In this document: positions 40,174 through 49,566 of the stretch, piece after piece | Numbering within the stretch: the stretch's first letter is position 1 | Layout of the letters: the number at the start of each line of letters is the position of its first letter | DNA from: Candidatus Heteroruminococcus faecigallinarum | Lineage (GTDB): Bacteria; Bacillota; Clostridia; Oscillospirales; Ruminococcaceae | Length of the DNA stretch: 58,806 bases | Direction: 5' to 3' | NCBI GenBank assembly: GCA_904387055.1 | Contig: CAJFKV010000008.1 | Location: 1-58,806, forward strand | The notes under the pieces: model-generated | Database searches by the model: none | Seen by the model: only the letters and a program-made list of their open reading frames with translations | What the model was told of the DNA's origin: nothing | Made by a program: the position numbers and the translations under genes

Positions 40174-42747
40174 ATGATGGAGAAATACAGAGTACACGAG
40201 GTGGCCAAGGACCTGGAGGTGCCCAGCAAGGACGTGATCGAGCTGCTGGACAGAAAATTCCCCCAGACCCCCAAGAAGCATATGACCGCCCTGACCGACG
40301 AAGAGCTGGACACCGTCTTTGAGACCTATACCCAGAAGAACCAGGTGGAAAACTTCGACGAGTATTTTGCAAGCGGGGAGCGGGAGCGGGCCGCCCGGAA
40401 GGAGCAGCCCGCGGCTGCCCAGGGGGAGAACAGCCGTCCCCAGGAGGCCCGGGCTCCCCAGCAGGGCGGCGGCAATCGTCCCCAGCAGCAGGGCGCCCGG
40501 CCCCAGCAGGGCGGAAACAACAACCGTCCCCAGCAGCAGGGCCGTCCCCAGCAGGGCGGAAACAACAACCGCCCCCAGCAGCAGGGCCGTCCCCAGCAGG
40601 GTGGAAACAACAACCGTCCCCAGCAGCAGGGACGCCCCCAGCAGGGTGGAAACAACAACCGGCCTCAGCAGCAGGGCGCCCGTCCCCAGCAGGGTGGAAA
40701 CAACAACCGCCCCGCCCCTGCCCAGCAGCAGGCCCGGCCTGCCGCCGATCTGAACAAGCCCATCGCCCGCAGCGAGGGTCGCCATGTGGATATGCGGTCG
40801 GCCCAGGTGGACCTGGAGAAGTACAACGAACGGTATGAAACCATCGCCTCCTCCAACATGACCAACCGGGCGGGGGCCTCCGGCAAGCAGAAGTTGAACC
40901 AGCGCAGCGCCGCCCGCCGGGGCAAGCCGGTCCGTTCCCGCAAGGAGCAGGAGGCGGAGAAACTGCGCCGCCTGGAGCTGGAGCGGCAGCGCCGCCAGCG
41001 GCTGGAGATTGAAATCCCCGACGAGATCACGGTGGGCGAGCTGGCCCTCCGGCTGAAGGTTCAGGCCGCCGAGGTCATCAAGAAGCTGATGATGAACGGG
41101 GTGATGGCCTCGGTAAGCGATGTGATCGACTACGACACCGCTGCCCTGGCCGCCATGGAGATCGGCGCCAAGGTGAAGAAGGAAGTGGTGGTCACCATCG
41201 AGGACCGGCTCTTTACCGAGGCGGAGGACGACGAGGCCAGCCTGGTGGAGCGTCCCCCCGTGGTGGTGGTCATGGGCCACGTGGACCACGGCAAGACCTC
41301 CCTGCTGGACGCCATCCGGGACGCCCATGTGGTGGCCGGCGAGGCGGGCGGCATCACCCAGCACATCGGCGCCTACCAGGTGGAGATCAACAACAAGCTG
41401 ATTACCTTCCTGGATACCCCCGGCCATGCGGCCTTTACCGCCATGCGGGCCCGGGGCGCCCAGGTGACCGACATCGCCGTCCTGGTGGTGGCTGCCGACG
41501 ACGGCATCATGCCCCAGACGGTGGAGGCCATCAACCACGCCAAGGCGGCCGGGGTGTCGATCATTGTGGCCATCAACAAGATGGATAAGCCGGAGGCCAA
41601 CCCGGATAAGGTGAAGCAGAGCCTGACCGAGTACGGCCTGGTGCCGGAGGAGTGGGGCGGCGACGTGATCTGCGTCCCCGTCTCGGCCAAGACCCGCCAG
41701 GGCATCGACGACCTGCTGGAGAACATCCAGCTGGTGGCCGAGGTGTCCCAGCTGAAGGCCAACCCCAACCGGCTGGCCAAGGGAACGGTCATCGAGGCCC
41801 GGCTGGACAAGGGCCGCGGCCCGGTGGCCACCGTCCTGGTGCAGAACGGCACCCTCCACACCGGCGATATCCTGATCGCCGGCACCGCCGTGGGCCGGGT
41901 GCGGGTGATGACCAACGACCGGGGCCAGACGGTGGAGGACGCCGCCCCCTCGACCCCCGTGGAGATCACCGGCCTGGCCGATGTGCCCGACGCGGGCGAC
42001 ATCTTCAACGCGGTGGAGGACGAGCGCCTGGCCCGGGAGCTGGTGGAACAGCGCCGCCAGGAGGCCAAGGAGGAGCAGTTCAAGTCCTACCAGAAGGTGA
42101 CCCTGGATAACCTCTTCAGCCACATTGAGGAGGGGGACATCAAGGAACTGCCCATCATCATCAAGGCGGACGTGCAGGGCTCGGTGGAAGCGGTGAAGCA
42201 GTCCCTGGAGAAGCTGTCCAACGACGAGGTCCGGGTGCGGGTGATCCACGGCGGCGTGGGCGCCGTCAACGAGTCGGACGTGATGCTGGCCAACGCTTCC
42301 AACGCCATCATCGTGGGCTTCAACGTCCGCCCCGACCCGGTCGCCAAGCTGAACGCCGACCGGGATAACGTGGAGATCCGCCTCTACCGGATCATCTACG
42401 ACGCCATCGAGGAGGTCCAGCAGGCCATGAAGGGCATGCTGGCGCCCAAGTACCGGGATGTGGACCTGGGCCGGGCGGAGGTCCGCCAGGTGTACAAGAT
42501 CAGCGGCGTGGGCGCCGTGGCCGGGTGCTATGTTCAGGACGGCAAGGTGACCCGTGCCTCCAACATCCGGGTGGTCCGGGACGGCATTGTGGTGGCCGAC
42601 GACAAGATCGACAGCCTGAAGCGGTTCAAGGACGACGTGAAAGAAGTGGTCAGCGGGTACGAGTGCGGCATCAGCCTCCAGAAGTTTTCCGACATCAAGG
42701 AGGGGGACATTTTCGAGGCCTACACCGTGGAGGAGTACCGGGAATAA
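40174..42747 (+). CDS. infB: Translation initiation factor IF-2
   Basis: 857 residues. Brings fMet-tRNA to the 30S subunit and drives subunit joining with GTP. N-terminal IF2-N module ([21 protein letters not shown]), then a low-complexity Pro/Gln/Gly/Asn repeat region (about residues 93-185), a second IF2-N module, and the G domain with GHVDHGKTS (from about 368), [12 protein letters not shown] and SAK. C-terminal domains II-IV with fMet-tRNA-binding region follow. ATG ATG start; the first is used, with GGGAGGAG upstream. Confidence 0.97.
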   Translation: MMEKYRVHEVAKDLEVPSKDVIELLDRKFPQTPKKHMTALTDEELDTVFETYTQKNQVENFDEYFASGERERAARKEQPAAAQGENSRPQEARAPQQGGGNRPQQQGARPQQGGNNNRPQQQGRPQQGGNNNRPQQQGRPQQGGNNNRPQQQGRPQQGGNNNRPQQQGARPQQGGNNNRPAPAQQQARPAADLNKPIARSEGRHVDMRSAQVDLEKYNERYETIASSNMTNRAGASGKQKLNQRSAARRGKPVRSRKEQEAEKLRRLELERQRRQRLEIEIPDEITVGELALRLKVQAAEVIKKLMMNGVMASVSDVIDYDTAALAAMEIGAKVKKEVVVTIEDRLFTEAEDDEASLVERPPVVVVMGHVDHGKTSLLDAIRDAHVVAGEAGGITQHIGAYQVEINNKLITFLDTPGHAAFTAMRARGAQVTDIAVLVVAADDGIMPQTVEAINHAKAAGVSIIVAINKMDKPEANPDKVKQSLTEYGLVPEEWGGDVICVPVSAKTRQGIDDLLENIQLVAEVSQLKANPNRLAKGTVIEARLDKGRGPVATVLVQNGTLHTGDILIAGTAVGRVRVMTNDRGQTVEDAAPSTPVEITGLADVPDAGDIFNAVEDERLARELVEQRRQEAKEEQFKSYQKVTLDNLFSHIEEGDIKELPIIIKADVQGSVEAVKQSLEKLSNDEVRVRVIHGGVGAVNESDVMLANASNAIIVGFNVRPDPVAKLNADRDNVEIRLYRIIYDAIEEVQQAMKGMLAPKYRDVDLGRAEVRQVYKISGVGAVAGCYVQDGKVTRASNIRVVRDGIVVADDKIDSLKRFKDDVKEVVSGYECGISLQKFSDIKEGDIFEAYTVEEYRE
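40451..40712 (+). repeat. Tandem 45-bp coding repeats inside infB
   Basis: Units at about 40511, 40556, 40601 and 40646 (45 bp) and a 48-bp one ending near 40712 encode [18 protein letters not shown] identity between copies is very high, so copy number may vary between strains. Confidence 0.9.
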
Positions 42748-42849
42748 TCAGCGGCCGGAAAGGCGCGGGAGGGGCGGCTGCCCGCTCCGGCGCCTGGCCC
42801 TCCCCTGCAGGGGAGGGCGGCGGGGCTGCTGGAAACAGGAGGTGCCGCA

Positions 42850-43233
42850 ATGGCAACGTTTCATTTGGGAAGAACCACCGAGGATGTGCGCCGGGAGCTG
42901 AGCGACATCTTCCGCACCATGAAGGACCCCCGGGTGGCCGGGATGCTGAGCATTGTGAAGGTGGACCTGTCATCGGATTATTCCTACTGCAAGGTGTATG
43001 TCAGCTCGATGGACGGCCTGGCCGCCGCCAAGGAGGCGGTGAAGGGGCTGAACAACGGGGCGGGCTATATCCGCCGGGAGATCAACCGCCGCCTGCGGAT
43101 GCGCCGCAGCCCGGAGTTCCACTTTGTGGCGGATGACTCCATTCAGCACAGCGCCCAGATCGCCCAAACCCTCCACCGGCTGGCGGAGGAGGAGACCGGC
43201 GGGGAGGAACCCTCGGACAAGGGGGAGGAATAG
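42850..43233 (+). CDS. rbfA: Ribosome-binding factor A
   Basis: 127 residues. KH-like 30S assembly and cold-adaptation factor: LSDIFRTMKDPRVAGMLSIVKVDLSSDYSYCKVYVS, then the GYIRREINRRLRMRRSPEFHFVADDSI core. ACAGGAGGTG precedes the ATG. In many Firmicutes nrnA (oligoribonuclease) comes next; here it is replaced by a 131-base gap with a large hairpin. Confidence 0.95.
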   Translation: MATFHLGRTTEDVRRELSDIFRTMKDPRVAGMLSIVKVDLSSDYSYCKVYVSSMDGLAAAKEAVKGLNNGAGYIRREINRRLRMRRSPEFHFVADDSIQHSAQIAQTLHRLAEEETGGEEPSDKGEE

Positions 43234-43276
43234 CCGCCCGGCTGCCGGTAAACACAACGAATGGCAAATCAAATGC

Positions 43277-43348
43277 GCGGCCCCCAACAGAAGCGGCGGC
43301 AGAGGGCAAAGAGCCAGGCTCTGCCGGGAGCTTTGGGTTGGGGGCCGC
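43277..43348 (+). other. Long hairpin between rbfA and truB
   Basis: GCGGCCCCCAAC (43277-43288) pairs perfectly with GTTGGGGGCCGC (43337-43348). Inside is a second stem CGGCAGAG/CTCTGCCG. The right arm covers the possible TTG start of truB at 43338, so it could affect truB translation or mark an RNase III site. Confidence 0.7.
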
Positions 43349-43364
43349 ACCGTTTCAACCGCCG

Positions 43365-44285
43365 ATGGAGGGATTGGATCTGTACCAGGGAATCATCTGT
43401 GTGAACAAGCCGGCCGATTTCACGTCCTTTGACGTGGTGGCCAAGCTGCGGGGCATCTGCAAGCAGAAGAAGATCGGCCACGGGGGTACCTTGGACCCCA
43501 TGGCCACCGGCGTGCTGCCGGTTTTTCTGGGCCGGTGCACCCGGGCCTGTGACATTGTGCCCATTCAGGACAAGGCCTACCGGGCCACCGTCCGCCTGGG
43601 CCTTGTGACCGATACCCAGGACACCACCGGCCGGGTGCTGGAGGAAACCGCCCCCCAGGTAACCCGCTCCCAGCTGGAGGAGGTGCTGGCCTCCTTCCGG
43701 GGGGAGATGGACCAGCTGCCGCCCATGTATTCGGCGGTGAAGGTGAATGGGGTGCGGCTGTACAAGCTGGCCCGCAAAGGGGACGAGGTGGAGCGGCCCA
43801 CCCGCCGGATCACCGTCTACCGGCTGGAGCTGGAGGAGTTTGACCAGGAGAACCAGACCTTTGCCATCCAGGTCCACTGCTCCAAGGGGACCTATATCCG
43901 CACCCTCTGCCACGACATCGGCCGGGCCCTGGGCTGCGGGGCCGCTATGGACACCTTGATCCGCACCCAGGCCATGGGCTTTTCCCTGGAGGAATGCTAT
44001 TCCTTTTCGGAGATTCAGCAGGCGGCGGACGAGGGCCGGCTGGCCGGCCTGCTCCAGCCGGTGGAGCGGGTGTTCCTGTCCTATCCGGCGGTGGAGCTGG
44101 ATGGAGAGCAAACCAAGAAGATCCTCAACGGGGCCCGGCTGGACCTGGAACGGCTGCCTCCCCTGGCGGGGGAGACGGTGCGGGTCCGCAGCCACACCGG
44201 CCGGTTCCTGGGCCTGGCCCGCCCCGACCGGGAGACAGGGGAGCTGGTTGTGGTAAAACTGCTGGCAGGGGAGGACGACCAATGA
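43365..44285 (+). CDS. truB: tRNA pseudouridine-55 synthase TruB
   Basis: 306 residues. Makes Psi55 in the T loop of all tRNAs. Motif II GHGGTLDPMATGVLPV carries the catalytic Asp; MYSAVKVNGVRLYKLAR and SKGTYIRTL are also present, and there is a C-terminal PUA-like part. Start uncertain: the ATG at 43365 lacks a ribosome site, and a TTG at 43338 has a CGGGAG but lies inside the hairpin. Overlaps ribF by 4 bases. Confidence 0.94.
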   Translation: MEGLDLYQGIICVNKPADFTSFDVVAKLRGICKQKKIGHGGTLDPMATGVLPVFLGRCTRACDIVPIQDKAYRATVRLGLVTDTQDTTGRVLEETAPQVTRSQLEEVLASFRGEMDQLPPMYSAVKVNGVRLYKLARKGDEVERPTRRITVYRLELEEFDQENQTFAIQVHCSKGTYIRTLCHDIGRALGCGAAMDTLIRTQAMGFSLEECYSFSEIQQAADEGRLAGLLQPVERVFLSYPAVELDGEQTKKILNGARLDLERLPPLAGETVRVRSHTGRFLGLARPDRETGELVVVKLLAGEDDQ

Positions 44286-45235
44286 TTCTGACCCATCTGG
44301 ACAAGCTGTCCCTCCGGTCCCCTTCCGCCATCGCCCTGGGCTTCTTTGACGGCGTCCACCTGGGGCACCAGGCGGTGATCGGCCGGGCGGTGGCCCACCG
44401 GGAGGAGGGCCTGGCCCCCAGCGTCTTTACCTTCACCATGGGGGCGGAGGGCCCCGCCGGAAAGCGGGGACACACCTACCTGATGACCCCGGAGGAGCGG
44501 TACGCCTCTATGGAGCGGCTGGGGGTGGAGCGGATCTTCTGCCCCGATTTCAGCCAATTCCGGGGGATGAGTCCCCGGGAATATGTGGAGGAGCTGCTGG
44601 TGGGCCGCCTGCGCGCCAAGGTGGTCTGCTGCGGGGAGGATCACCACTTCGGCCGGGATGCCGCCGGCGATGTGACCCTCCTGCGGGAGCTGTGCGGGCC
44701 CTTGGGGGTCCGGGTGGAGGTGGTGCCGCCGGTCCTGCTGGAGGATGGCAGCCGGGTCAGCTCCAGCGCCATCCGGGCCGCCCTCCGGGAGGGCCGCCCG
44801 GCGGCGGCGGCCCGGATGCTGGGGCGGCCCTTCGGCTTTGACCAGCGGGTGGTCCACGGCAAGGCCCTGGGGCGGAAGCTGCAGTTTCCCACCATCAACC
44901 AGCAGCTGCCCGCCGGCATCACCCTCCCCGCCCAGGGGGTATATGCCACGGCGGTGCGGGTGGAGGGGCGCTTCCTGCCCGGCGTTACCAACATCGGCCC
45001 CCAGCCCACGGTAGACGGGAACCGGGTATTGGCCGAGACCTATATCATCGGGTACCAGGGGGATCTCTACGGGGAGATGATCTGGGTGGGGCTGCTGGAG
45101 TACCTCCGCCCGGTGCAGCGGTTCCCTTCCCTGGAGGCGCTGCAGACCCAGCTGGAACAGGACACGGCCCGCGCCCGGGAGCTGGCCGCCCCCTATTGTG
45201 CCAAGGCCGGGGGCGGCAGGCTGCTTCCCCTCTAG
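44282..45235 (+). CDS. ribF: Bifunctional riboflavin kinase / FAD synthetase
   Basis: 317 residues. N-terminal FMN adenylyltransferase with LGFFDGVHLGHQAVI and the later SSSAIR motif; C-terminal riboflavin kinase with GRKLQFPTIN and GVYAT. Converts riboflavin to FMN and FAD. Starts inside the truB stop (ATGA), the usual truB-ribF pair. Confidence 0.95.
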   Translation: MILTHLDKLSLRSPSAIALGFFDGVHLGHQAVIGRAVAHREEGLAPSVFTFTMGAEGPAGKRGHTYLMTPEERYASMERLGVERIFCPDFSQFRGMSPREYVEELLVGRLRAKVVCCGEDHHFGRDAAGDVTLLRELCGPLGVRVEVVPPVLLEDGSRVSSSAIRAALREGRPAAAARMLGRPFGFDQRVVHGKALGRKLQFPTINQQLPAGITLPAQGVYATAVRVEGRFLPGVTNIGPQPTVDGNRVLAETYIIGYQGDLYGEMIWVGLLEYLRPVQRFPSLEALQTQLEQDTARARELAAPYCAKAGGGRLLPL

Positions 45236-45286
45236 GGGCGGGGCGCTGGGAAGGACCCGCCGCCGTAACGAGAAAGGAGCCTCCCT

Positions 45287-45613
45287 ATGAGCCAGGGAAC
45301 GATCGTCGTTGTGAATATGGTCAGCGCGGGGCTGGGGGTGGTGTTTGCCCTGTCGGCCGTCTGGAGAGCCAAGGACCCGGACGGCAGGAGCACCGGGCTG
45401 TATCTTCTGGCCCGAAGCGCAGGGCTGCTGTTCCTGGCGGCGGCGCCGCTGGTCTTCCCGTCCCGGTATCTGCTGCTGGCGGCCACCGGGACGATGCTGC
45501 TGGTGCAGGGGGCGGATGGCCTGGTCGGCCTTTATCGGAGGTCGGTGCTGTCCACGGTGGGGCCGTTCTGCCTGGCTGCTCTCCATGGAATCTGCCTGGC
45601 GCAGCTTCTTTAA
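45287..45613 (+). CDS. 108-residue integral membrane protein
   Basis: Four hydrophobic segments (first at residues 4-26, last at the C-terminus), starting MSQGTIVVVNMVSAGLGVVF. Basic loop RAKDPDGRS after the first helix. GAAAGGAG about 8 bases before the ATG. 51 bases after ribF, so possibly the last gene of the operon. Family not recognised. Confidence 0.72.
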   Translation: MSQGTIVVVNMVSAGLGVVFALSAVWRAKDPDGRSTGLYLLARSAGLLFLAAAPLVFPSRYLLLAATGTMLLVQGADGLVGLYRRSVLSTVGPFCLAALHGICLAQLL

Positions 45614-45668
45614 AGGGCGGGCAGGGCCAAGAAATGGAAGAGAAACCACGGGAAAACGGGAAAACCAC

Positions 45669-45697
45669 TTTACAGGCGGGGAAGGCTATGGTATAAT
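45669..45697 (+). promoter_or_regulatory. Promoter of rpsO
   Basis: TTTACA, 17-base spacer, perfect TATAAT. Leaves a leader of about 108 bases, long enough for S15 autoregulatory structure, though no known S15 motif was identified by eye. Confidence 0.85.
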
Positions 45698-45811
45698 AAA
45701 CCACGATATGTCCTTTTTCCAGGCGCTGGGAGCAAGCCCCGAAGGAAAATGGGGAAGATCACCTGCCCGCGGCTTAGATGAAGGCGTAAATTTTAGAAGA
45801 GGTGATAGCAC

Positions 45812-46078
45812 ATGCTGCAAAAGGAAGTCAAGAGCGAGGTCATCGCTGCCAACAGAACCCACGAGAACGACACTGGTTCCCCCGAGGTCCAGATTGCCAT
45901 CCTCACCAAGCGGATCAACGATCTGCAGGAGCATTTCAAGGTGCACAAGAATGACCACCATTCCCGCCGGGGCCTGCTGAAGATGGTTGGTCATAGAAGA
46001 AATCTGCTCAACTATCTGCAGAAGAAGGACATCGAGCGGTACCGGGCCATCGTCAGCAAGCTGGGCCTGCGCAAGTAA
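45812..46078 (+). CDS. rpsO: 30S ribosomal protein S15
   Basis: 88 residues. Primary 16S rRNA binder. Contains the S15 signature: [65 protein letters not shown] site upstream. Stands between the ribF unit and pnp, the standard place. Confidence 0.98.
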   Translation: MLQKEVKSEVIAANRTHENDTGSPEVQIAILTKRINDLQEHFKVHKNDHHSRRGLLKMVGHRRNLLNYLQKKDIERYRAIVSKLGLRK

Positions 46079-46089
46079 GAAGTACCTGG

Positions 46090-46122
46090 AAGGCACCGGA
46101 CGGTTTTCGTCCGGTGCCTTTA
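46090..46122 (+). terminator. Terminator of rpsO
   Basis: AGGCACCGGACG stem, GTTT loop, complement, then TT and T-rich bases. Confidence 0.82.
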
Positions 46123-46172
46123 CAAGCATCTTTGCGCCCCTTTGCGGCAGAAAAAACCGGGCGGCCAGGCAG

Positions 46173-46227
46173 TTTAGCAGTGAATCGAGGGGAGAATCCT
46201 GCCGTTTCCCCTGGATTCATCGCTAAA
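46173..46227 (+). promoter_or_regulatory. Leader hairpin of pnp, probable RNase III / PNPase autoregulation site
   Basis: TTTAGC-A-GTGAATC-G-AGGGGA pairs with TCCCCT-G-GATTCAT-C-GCTAAA: 19 base pairs interrupted by two symmetrical mismatches. A long double strand just before the pnp start is the known E. coli layout in which RNase III cuts and PNPase then represses its own mRNA. Confidence 0.78.
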
Positions 46228-46275
46228 AAGCCGCGGTCCTCCCGGAAGACCAAAATACCAATAGGAGGATTTGCC

Positions 46276-48390
46276 ATGTTTGAACATTACCGCGTATTTG
46301 AAACTCAGCTGGCCGGCAAGAAGATTACCTTTGAAACCGGCAAAATGTGCGCTCTGGCAGGCGGCTCGGTGCTGGTCCGGTATGGGGAGACCACCGTGCT
46401 GTGCAACGCCACCATGTCCGAGAAGCCCCGGGAGGGGATCGACTTCTTCCCCCTGTCGGTGGATTTTGAAGAGAAGCTGTATTCGGTGGGCAGAATCCCC
46501 GGCTCCTTCCTGCGCCGGGAGGGCCGCCCCAGCGAGAAGGCCATCCTCACCTCCCGGGTGGTGGACCGGCCCATCCGGCCCCTCTTCCCCAAGGACATGC
46601 GCAACGACGTGTCGGTGGTGATGACCGTCCTGTCGGTGGATCCCGACTGCCAGCCGGAGATCGCCGGTATGATCGGCACCTCGGTGGCCCTTTCCATCTC
46701 CAACATTCCCTGGAACGGCCCCATTGCCGGCGTGGCGGTGGGCCTGGTGGACGGGGAGATCGTGGTCTGCCCCGACGCGGAGCAGCGGGCCAAGAGCGAC
46801 CTGCAGCTCACGGTGGCCGGCACCGATAAGAAGGTGTGCATGATCGAGGCCGGGGCCAACGAGGTGGACGACGACACCATGTTCCAGGCCATCATGACCG
46901 GCTATGCCGAGGTGCAGAAGATGGTGGAATTCATCAAGACCATCCAGGCCGAGATCGGCAAGCCCAAGTATCAGTTCGAGTCGATGGAGGTGCCCCACGA
47001 GCTCTTCGACGCCATCAAGGACTTCGCCATCGACGACATCAAGGCCGCCCTGGATACCGATGACAAGAACGTGCGGGAGGCCCGGCTGCTGCCGGTGAAG
47101 AACGCCATCCACGAGAAGTTTGACCCCCTGTACCCGGAGCAGGAGGCGGTGATCGACGAGGCCATCTACAAGCTGCAGAAGTTTGTGGTGCGCCGCTGGC
47201 TGCTGGACGAGGGCAAGCGGGTGGACGGCCGGAAGCTGGACGAGATCCGGCCCCTGGCCGCCGAGGTTGGGGTGATTCCCCGGGTCCATGGTTCCGGCAT
47301 GTTTACCCGCGGCCAGACCCAGGTCCTCACCATTGCCACCCTGGGCACCGTGAGCGAGGCCCAGATTCTGGACGGCATCGACGGCGAGGACAGCAAGCGG
47401 TACATGCATCAGTACAACTTCCCGTCCTACTCGGTGGGCGAGACCAAGCCCAGCCGGGGCCCCGGCCGCCGGGAGATTGGCCATGGCGCTCTGGCCGAGC
47501 GGGCCCTCCTGCCGGTGATCCCCTCGGTGGACGAGTTCCCCTACGCCCTGCGGCTGGTGTCGGAGGTGCTCTCCTCCAACGGTTCCACCTCCCAGGGATC
47601 CATCTGCGGCTCCACCCTGGCCCTGATGGATGCGGGCGTTCCCATCAAGGCGCCGGTGGCCGGCATCTCCTGCGGCCTGGTGACCGAGGGCGACCGGTGG
47701 ATGACCATGGTGGACATCCAGGGCCTGGAGGACTTCTTCGGCGATATGGACTTTAAGGTGGGCGGCACCCACAAGGGCATTACCGCCATCCAGATGGATC
47801 TGAAGATCGACGGCCTGACCCCCAAGATCATCAAGGAGGCCCTTGCCAAGACCCACAAGGCCCGGGATTACATCCTGGACGAGGTGATGCTCAAGGCCAT
47901 CCCCGCCCCCCGGGAGGAGCTGTCCAAGTATGCTCCCAAGATGAAGTCCCTCACCATCCATCCCGACAAGATCCGGGAGGTGATCGGTTCCGGCGGCAAG
48001 GTGATCCAGAAGATCTGTGCCGACTGCGACGTAAAGATCGACATCGAGGACGACGGCCGGGTCTTTATCTCCGGCATCGACATCGACAACGTGAAGCGGG
48101 CGGTCCAGATTGTGGAGACCATCGCCAAGGATCCCGAGGTGGGCGCCATCTACCGGGGCAAGGTAACCCGGCTGATGAACTTCGGCGCCTTTGTGGAGAT
48201 TGCCCCCGGCAAGGAGGGCCTGGTCCACATCTCCAAGCTGGCCAACCACCGGGTGGAGAAGGTGGAGGACGTGGTCACCGTGGGGGACGAGGTCCTGGTG
48301 AAGGTGACCGACATCGACCAGCAGGGCCGGATCAACCTGTCCCGGAAGGACGCCCTGGCTGCCATCGAGGCCAAGCGGAACCAGAAGTAA
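46276..48390 (+). CDS. pnp: Polyribonucleotide nucleotidyltransferase (PNPase)
   Basis: 704 residues. 3'-5' phosphorolytic exoribonuclease. Two RNase PH domains: the first with GETTVLCNATMS and PGSFLRREGRPSEKAIL, the second with TRGQTQVLTIATLG and SNGSTSQGSICGSTLALMDAG, separated by an all-helical domain. KH domain with IGSGGKVIQKICADCDVKIDI and C-terminal S1 domain (YRGKVTRLMNFGAFVEI). ATAGGAGGAT site before the ATG at 46276; a long in-frame upstream extension covers the leader hairpin and is not coding. Confidence 0.98.
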   Translation: MFEHYRVFETQLAGKKITFETGKMCALAGGSVLVRYGETTVLCNATMSEKPREGIDFFPLSVDFEEKLYSVGRIPGSFLRREGRPSEKAILTSRVVDRPIRPLFPKDMRNDVSVVMTVLSVDPDCQPEIAGMIGTSVALSISNIPWNGPIAGVAVGLVDGEIVVCPDAEQRAKSDLQLTVAGTDKKVCMIEAGANEVDDDTMFQAIMTGYAEVQKMVEFIKTIQAEIGKPKYQFESMEVPHELFDAIKDFAIDDIKAALDTDDKNVREARLLPVKNAIHEKFDPLYPEQEAVIDEAIYKLQKFVVRRWLLDEGKRVDGRKLDEIRPLAAEVGVIPRVHGSGMFTRGQTQVLTIATLGTVSEAQILDGIDGEDSKRYMHQYNFPSYSVGETKPSRGPGRREIGHGALAERALLPVIPSVDEFPYALRLVSEVLSSNGSTSQGSICGSTLALMDAGVPIKAPVAGISCGLVTEGDRWMTMVDIQGLEDFFGDMDFKVGGTHKGITAIQMDLKIDGLTPKIIKEALAKTHKARDYILDEVMLKAIPAPREELSKYAPKMKSLTIHPDKIREVIGSGGKVIQKICADCDVKIDIEDDGRVFISGIDIDNVKRAVQIVETIAKDPEVGAIYRGKVTRLMNFGAFVEIAPGKEGLVHISKLANHRVEKVEDVVTVGDEVLVKVTDIDQQGRINLSRKDALAAIEAKRNQK

Positions 48391-48902
48391 CGGCACCAAA
48401 CAGCAAAACAGCCCGGAACCCGGGCGCATGAAAAAAGAGGACGGCAGGCGCCGTCCTCTTTTTGCAGGTGAGGGACTGCTAGGGGTCGTCTTTGCCGCGC
48501 CACCCTTTTTCCGAAAAAGGGGGCTGCCTGCGCACATCCCGGAAGTCCTCGTTGGGGGGGGGAACTTTGATACCGGTGACGGAAATAAAAGGGAAGCTCG
48601 ATTACCAAGATAGGTAATAGTAGCCAACCTTTGATCCAGGGGCTGCTTTCCCGGGCCAAATCCATCAATGCCAGAAAACCAGACATTTCCAGAAAAAGGA
48701 TAATGTAAAAGAAACAACCAGGCAATTGGTAAACCCGTGGATGCCGTCGATCGAACCGCCATAGAATCAGAGCGATAAACAGCCCGATTGCTAAGGAAAA
48801 AAGAGTGGAAAGAAGAGCGGGAGGGCCACTAGATTTCCAGAGAAGCCCCATATCCACTACAAAAGAGAAAAGAAAAGAAATTATGTATCGATTAAGTTTC
48901 AT
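48150..48902 (-). CDS. Small multi-span membrane protein; frame runs into pnp after a G9 tract
   Basis: The first ~113 residues are coding-like: MKLNRYIISFLFSFVVDMGL, four hydrophobic segments, a basic loop RFDRRHPR. They lie in AT-rich DNA. The open frame then continues antisense to pnp to a stop at 48150, which is unlikely to be real protein. At 48554-48562 a run of nine G (C on the coding strand) sits at the join; with one C fewer the frame would end after about 28 further residues at 48479 (…FRDVRR…GKDDP). It starts directly after the stop of the secreted-protein gene (TAA-ATG), so both are one operon. Function unknown; an immunity partner is conceivable. Confidence 0.55.
   Translation of the reverse strand: MKLNRYIISFLFSFVVDMGLLWKSSGPPALLSTLFSLAIGLFIALILWRFDRRHPRVYQLPGCFFYIILFLEMSGFLALMDLARESSPWIKGWLLLPILVIELPFYFRHRYQSSPPQRGLPGCAQAAPFFGKRVARQRRPLAVPHLQKEDGACRPLFSCARVPGCFAVWCRYFWFRLASMAARASFRDRLIRPCWSMSVTFTRTSSPTVTTSSTFSTRWLASLEMWTRPSLPGAISTKAPKFISRVTLPR
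48433..48463 (+). terminator. Terminator of pnp
   Basis: AAGAGGACGG stem and complement, then TTTTT. Confidence 0.9.
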
Positions 48903-49511
48903 TTAAGAATATACAGGAGGATTATACCAGGTGCGCGTATAGACTTCCGTACCATCAATGTGATATAGATCATCATGCTTATAGTGGTTTAATTGATATG
49001 CATTTCCATAAGTGGTACGAGTCAAATCAAGATGGTCGTACGAGCCATAGGCATCGATTAACACACTAGCAATTTTGGGGGCGACATCCTTAGCTTGTGG
49101 GAAGTACTTAGAAATAAGCGCTGCGAGCCCACTGACAGTAAAAGTAAAAAACTGCTCCTGGAAATCGGCATCATATTCAGTGGTTCGAATATACAGCCAA
49201 TTCGGTTCAGAATTCTTGGACGCCATTACTGGATCGTAGTATTCTTTAACGGTAATTGTTACAATGTCACTGGCATTGATTTTTTCGCCATTGAAGTAGT
49301 AAAAATCACCTTCTAAGGGAATATATGCTGTATCAACAGTGCCGTCGCTGTTTTTAAAAGTGAGAATACGGTCGCCGTTTCCTTTAACCGTTTCTGTCAT
49401 AATGGGCAATTCATCCGTGCCGAGATCGGGGTCGATCGAGACGCCGTTTGCAAAGGACGCCATACTAAAAAGCATCGATAAAACCGAGGTCAAAGAAATC
49501 AATCTTTTCAT
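48903..49511 (-). CDS. Secreted protein of unknown family, AT-rich cassette
   Basis: 202 residues. Signal peptide MKRLISLTSVLSMLFSMASF with a likely cut after FANG or nearby; no lipobox. The mature part has a Gly/Asp strand-rich N-terminal half and a Tyr/His-rich C-terminus (YGNAYQLNHYKHDDLYHID, WYNPPVYS). No Cys. AAGGAGGTTCCC before the ATG. Base composition is clearly lower in GC than neighbours, suggesting transfer. Followed without gap by a small membrane protein. The layout resembles a secreted effector with a membrane partner; that is inference from arrangement only. Confidence 0.78.
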   Translation of the reverse strand: MKRLISLTSVLSMLFSMASFANGVSIDPDLGTDELPIMTETVKGNGDRILTFKNSDGTVDTAYIPLEGDFYYFNGEKINASDIVTITVKEYYDPVMASKNSEPNWLYIRTTEYDADFQEQFFTFTVSGLAALISKYFPQAKDVAPKIASVLIDAYGSYDHLDLTRTTYGNAYQLNHYKHDDLYHIDGTEVYTRTWYNPPVYS

Positions 49512-49566
49512 GGGAACCTCCTTATGATGCAATAAATTGTTGAACGAACACGGCTTGTTTTTGCAG

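Noticed and set aside
40451-40712. Possible CRISPR-like repeat array
   Set aside because: Repeats are in frame inside infB, adjacent without unique spacers.
38416-42249. 1277-residue minus-strand open frame
   Set aside because: Antisense to nusA-infB, low-complexity His/Leu/Gly sequence, no start signals.
43261-43404. 47-codon basic ORF overlapping the rbfA-truB hairpin
   Set aside because: No ribosome site, overlaps truB in another frame, and the hairpin explains the sequence better.
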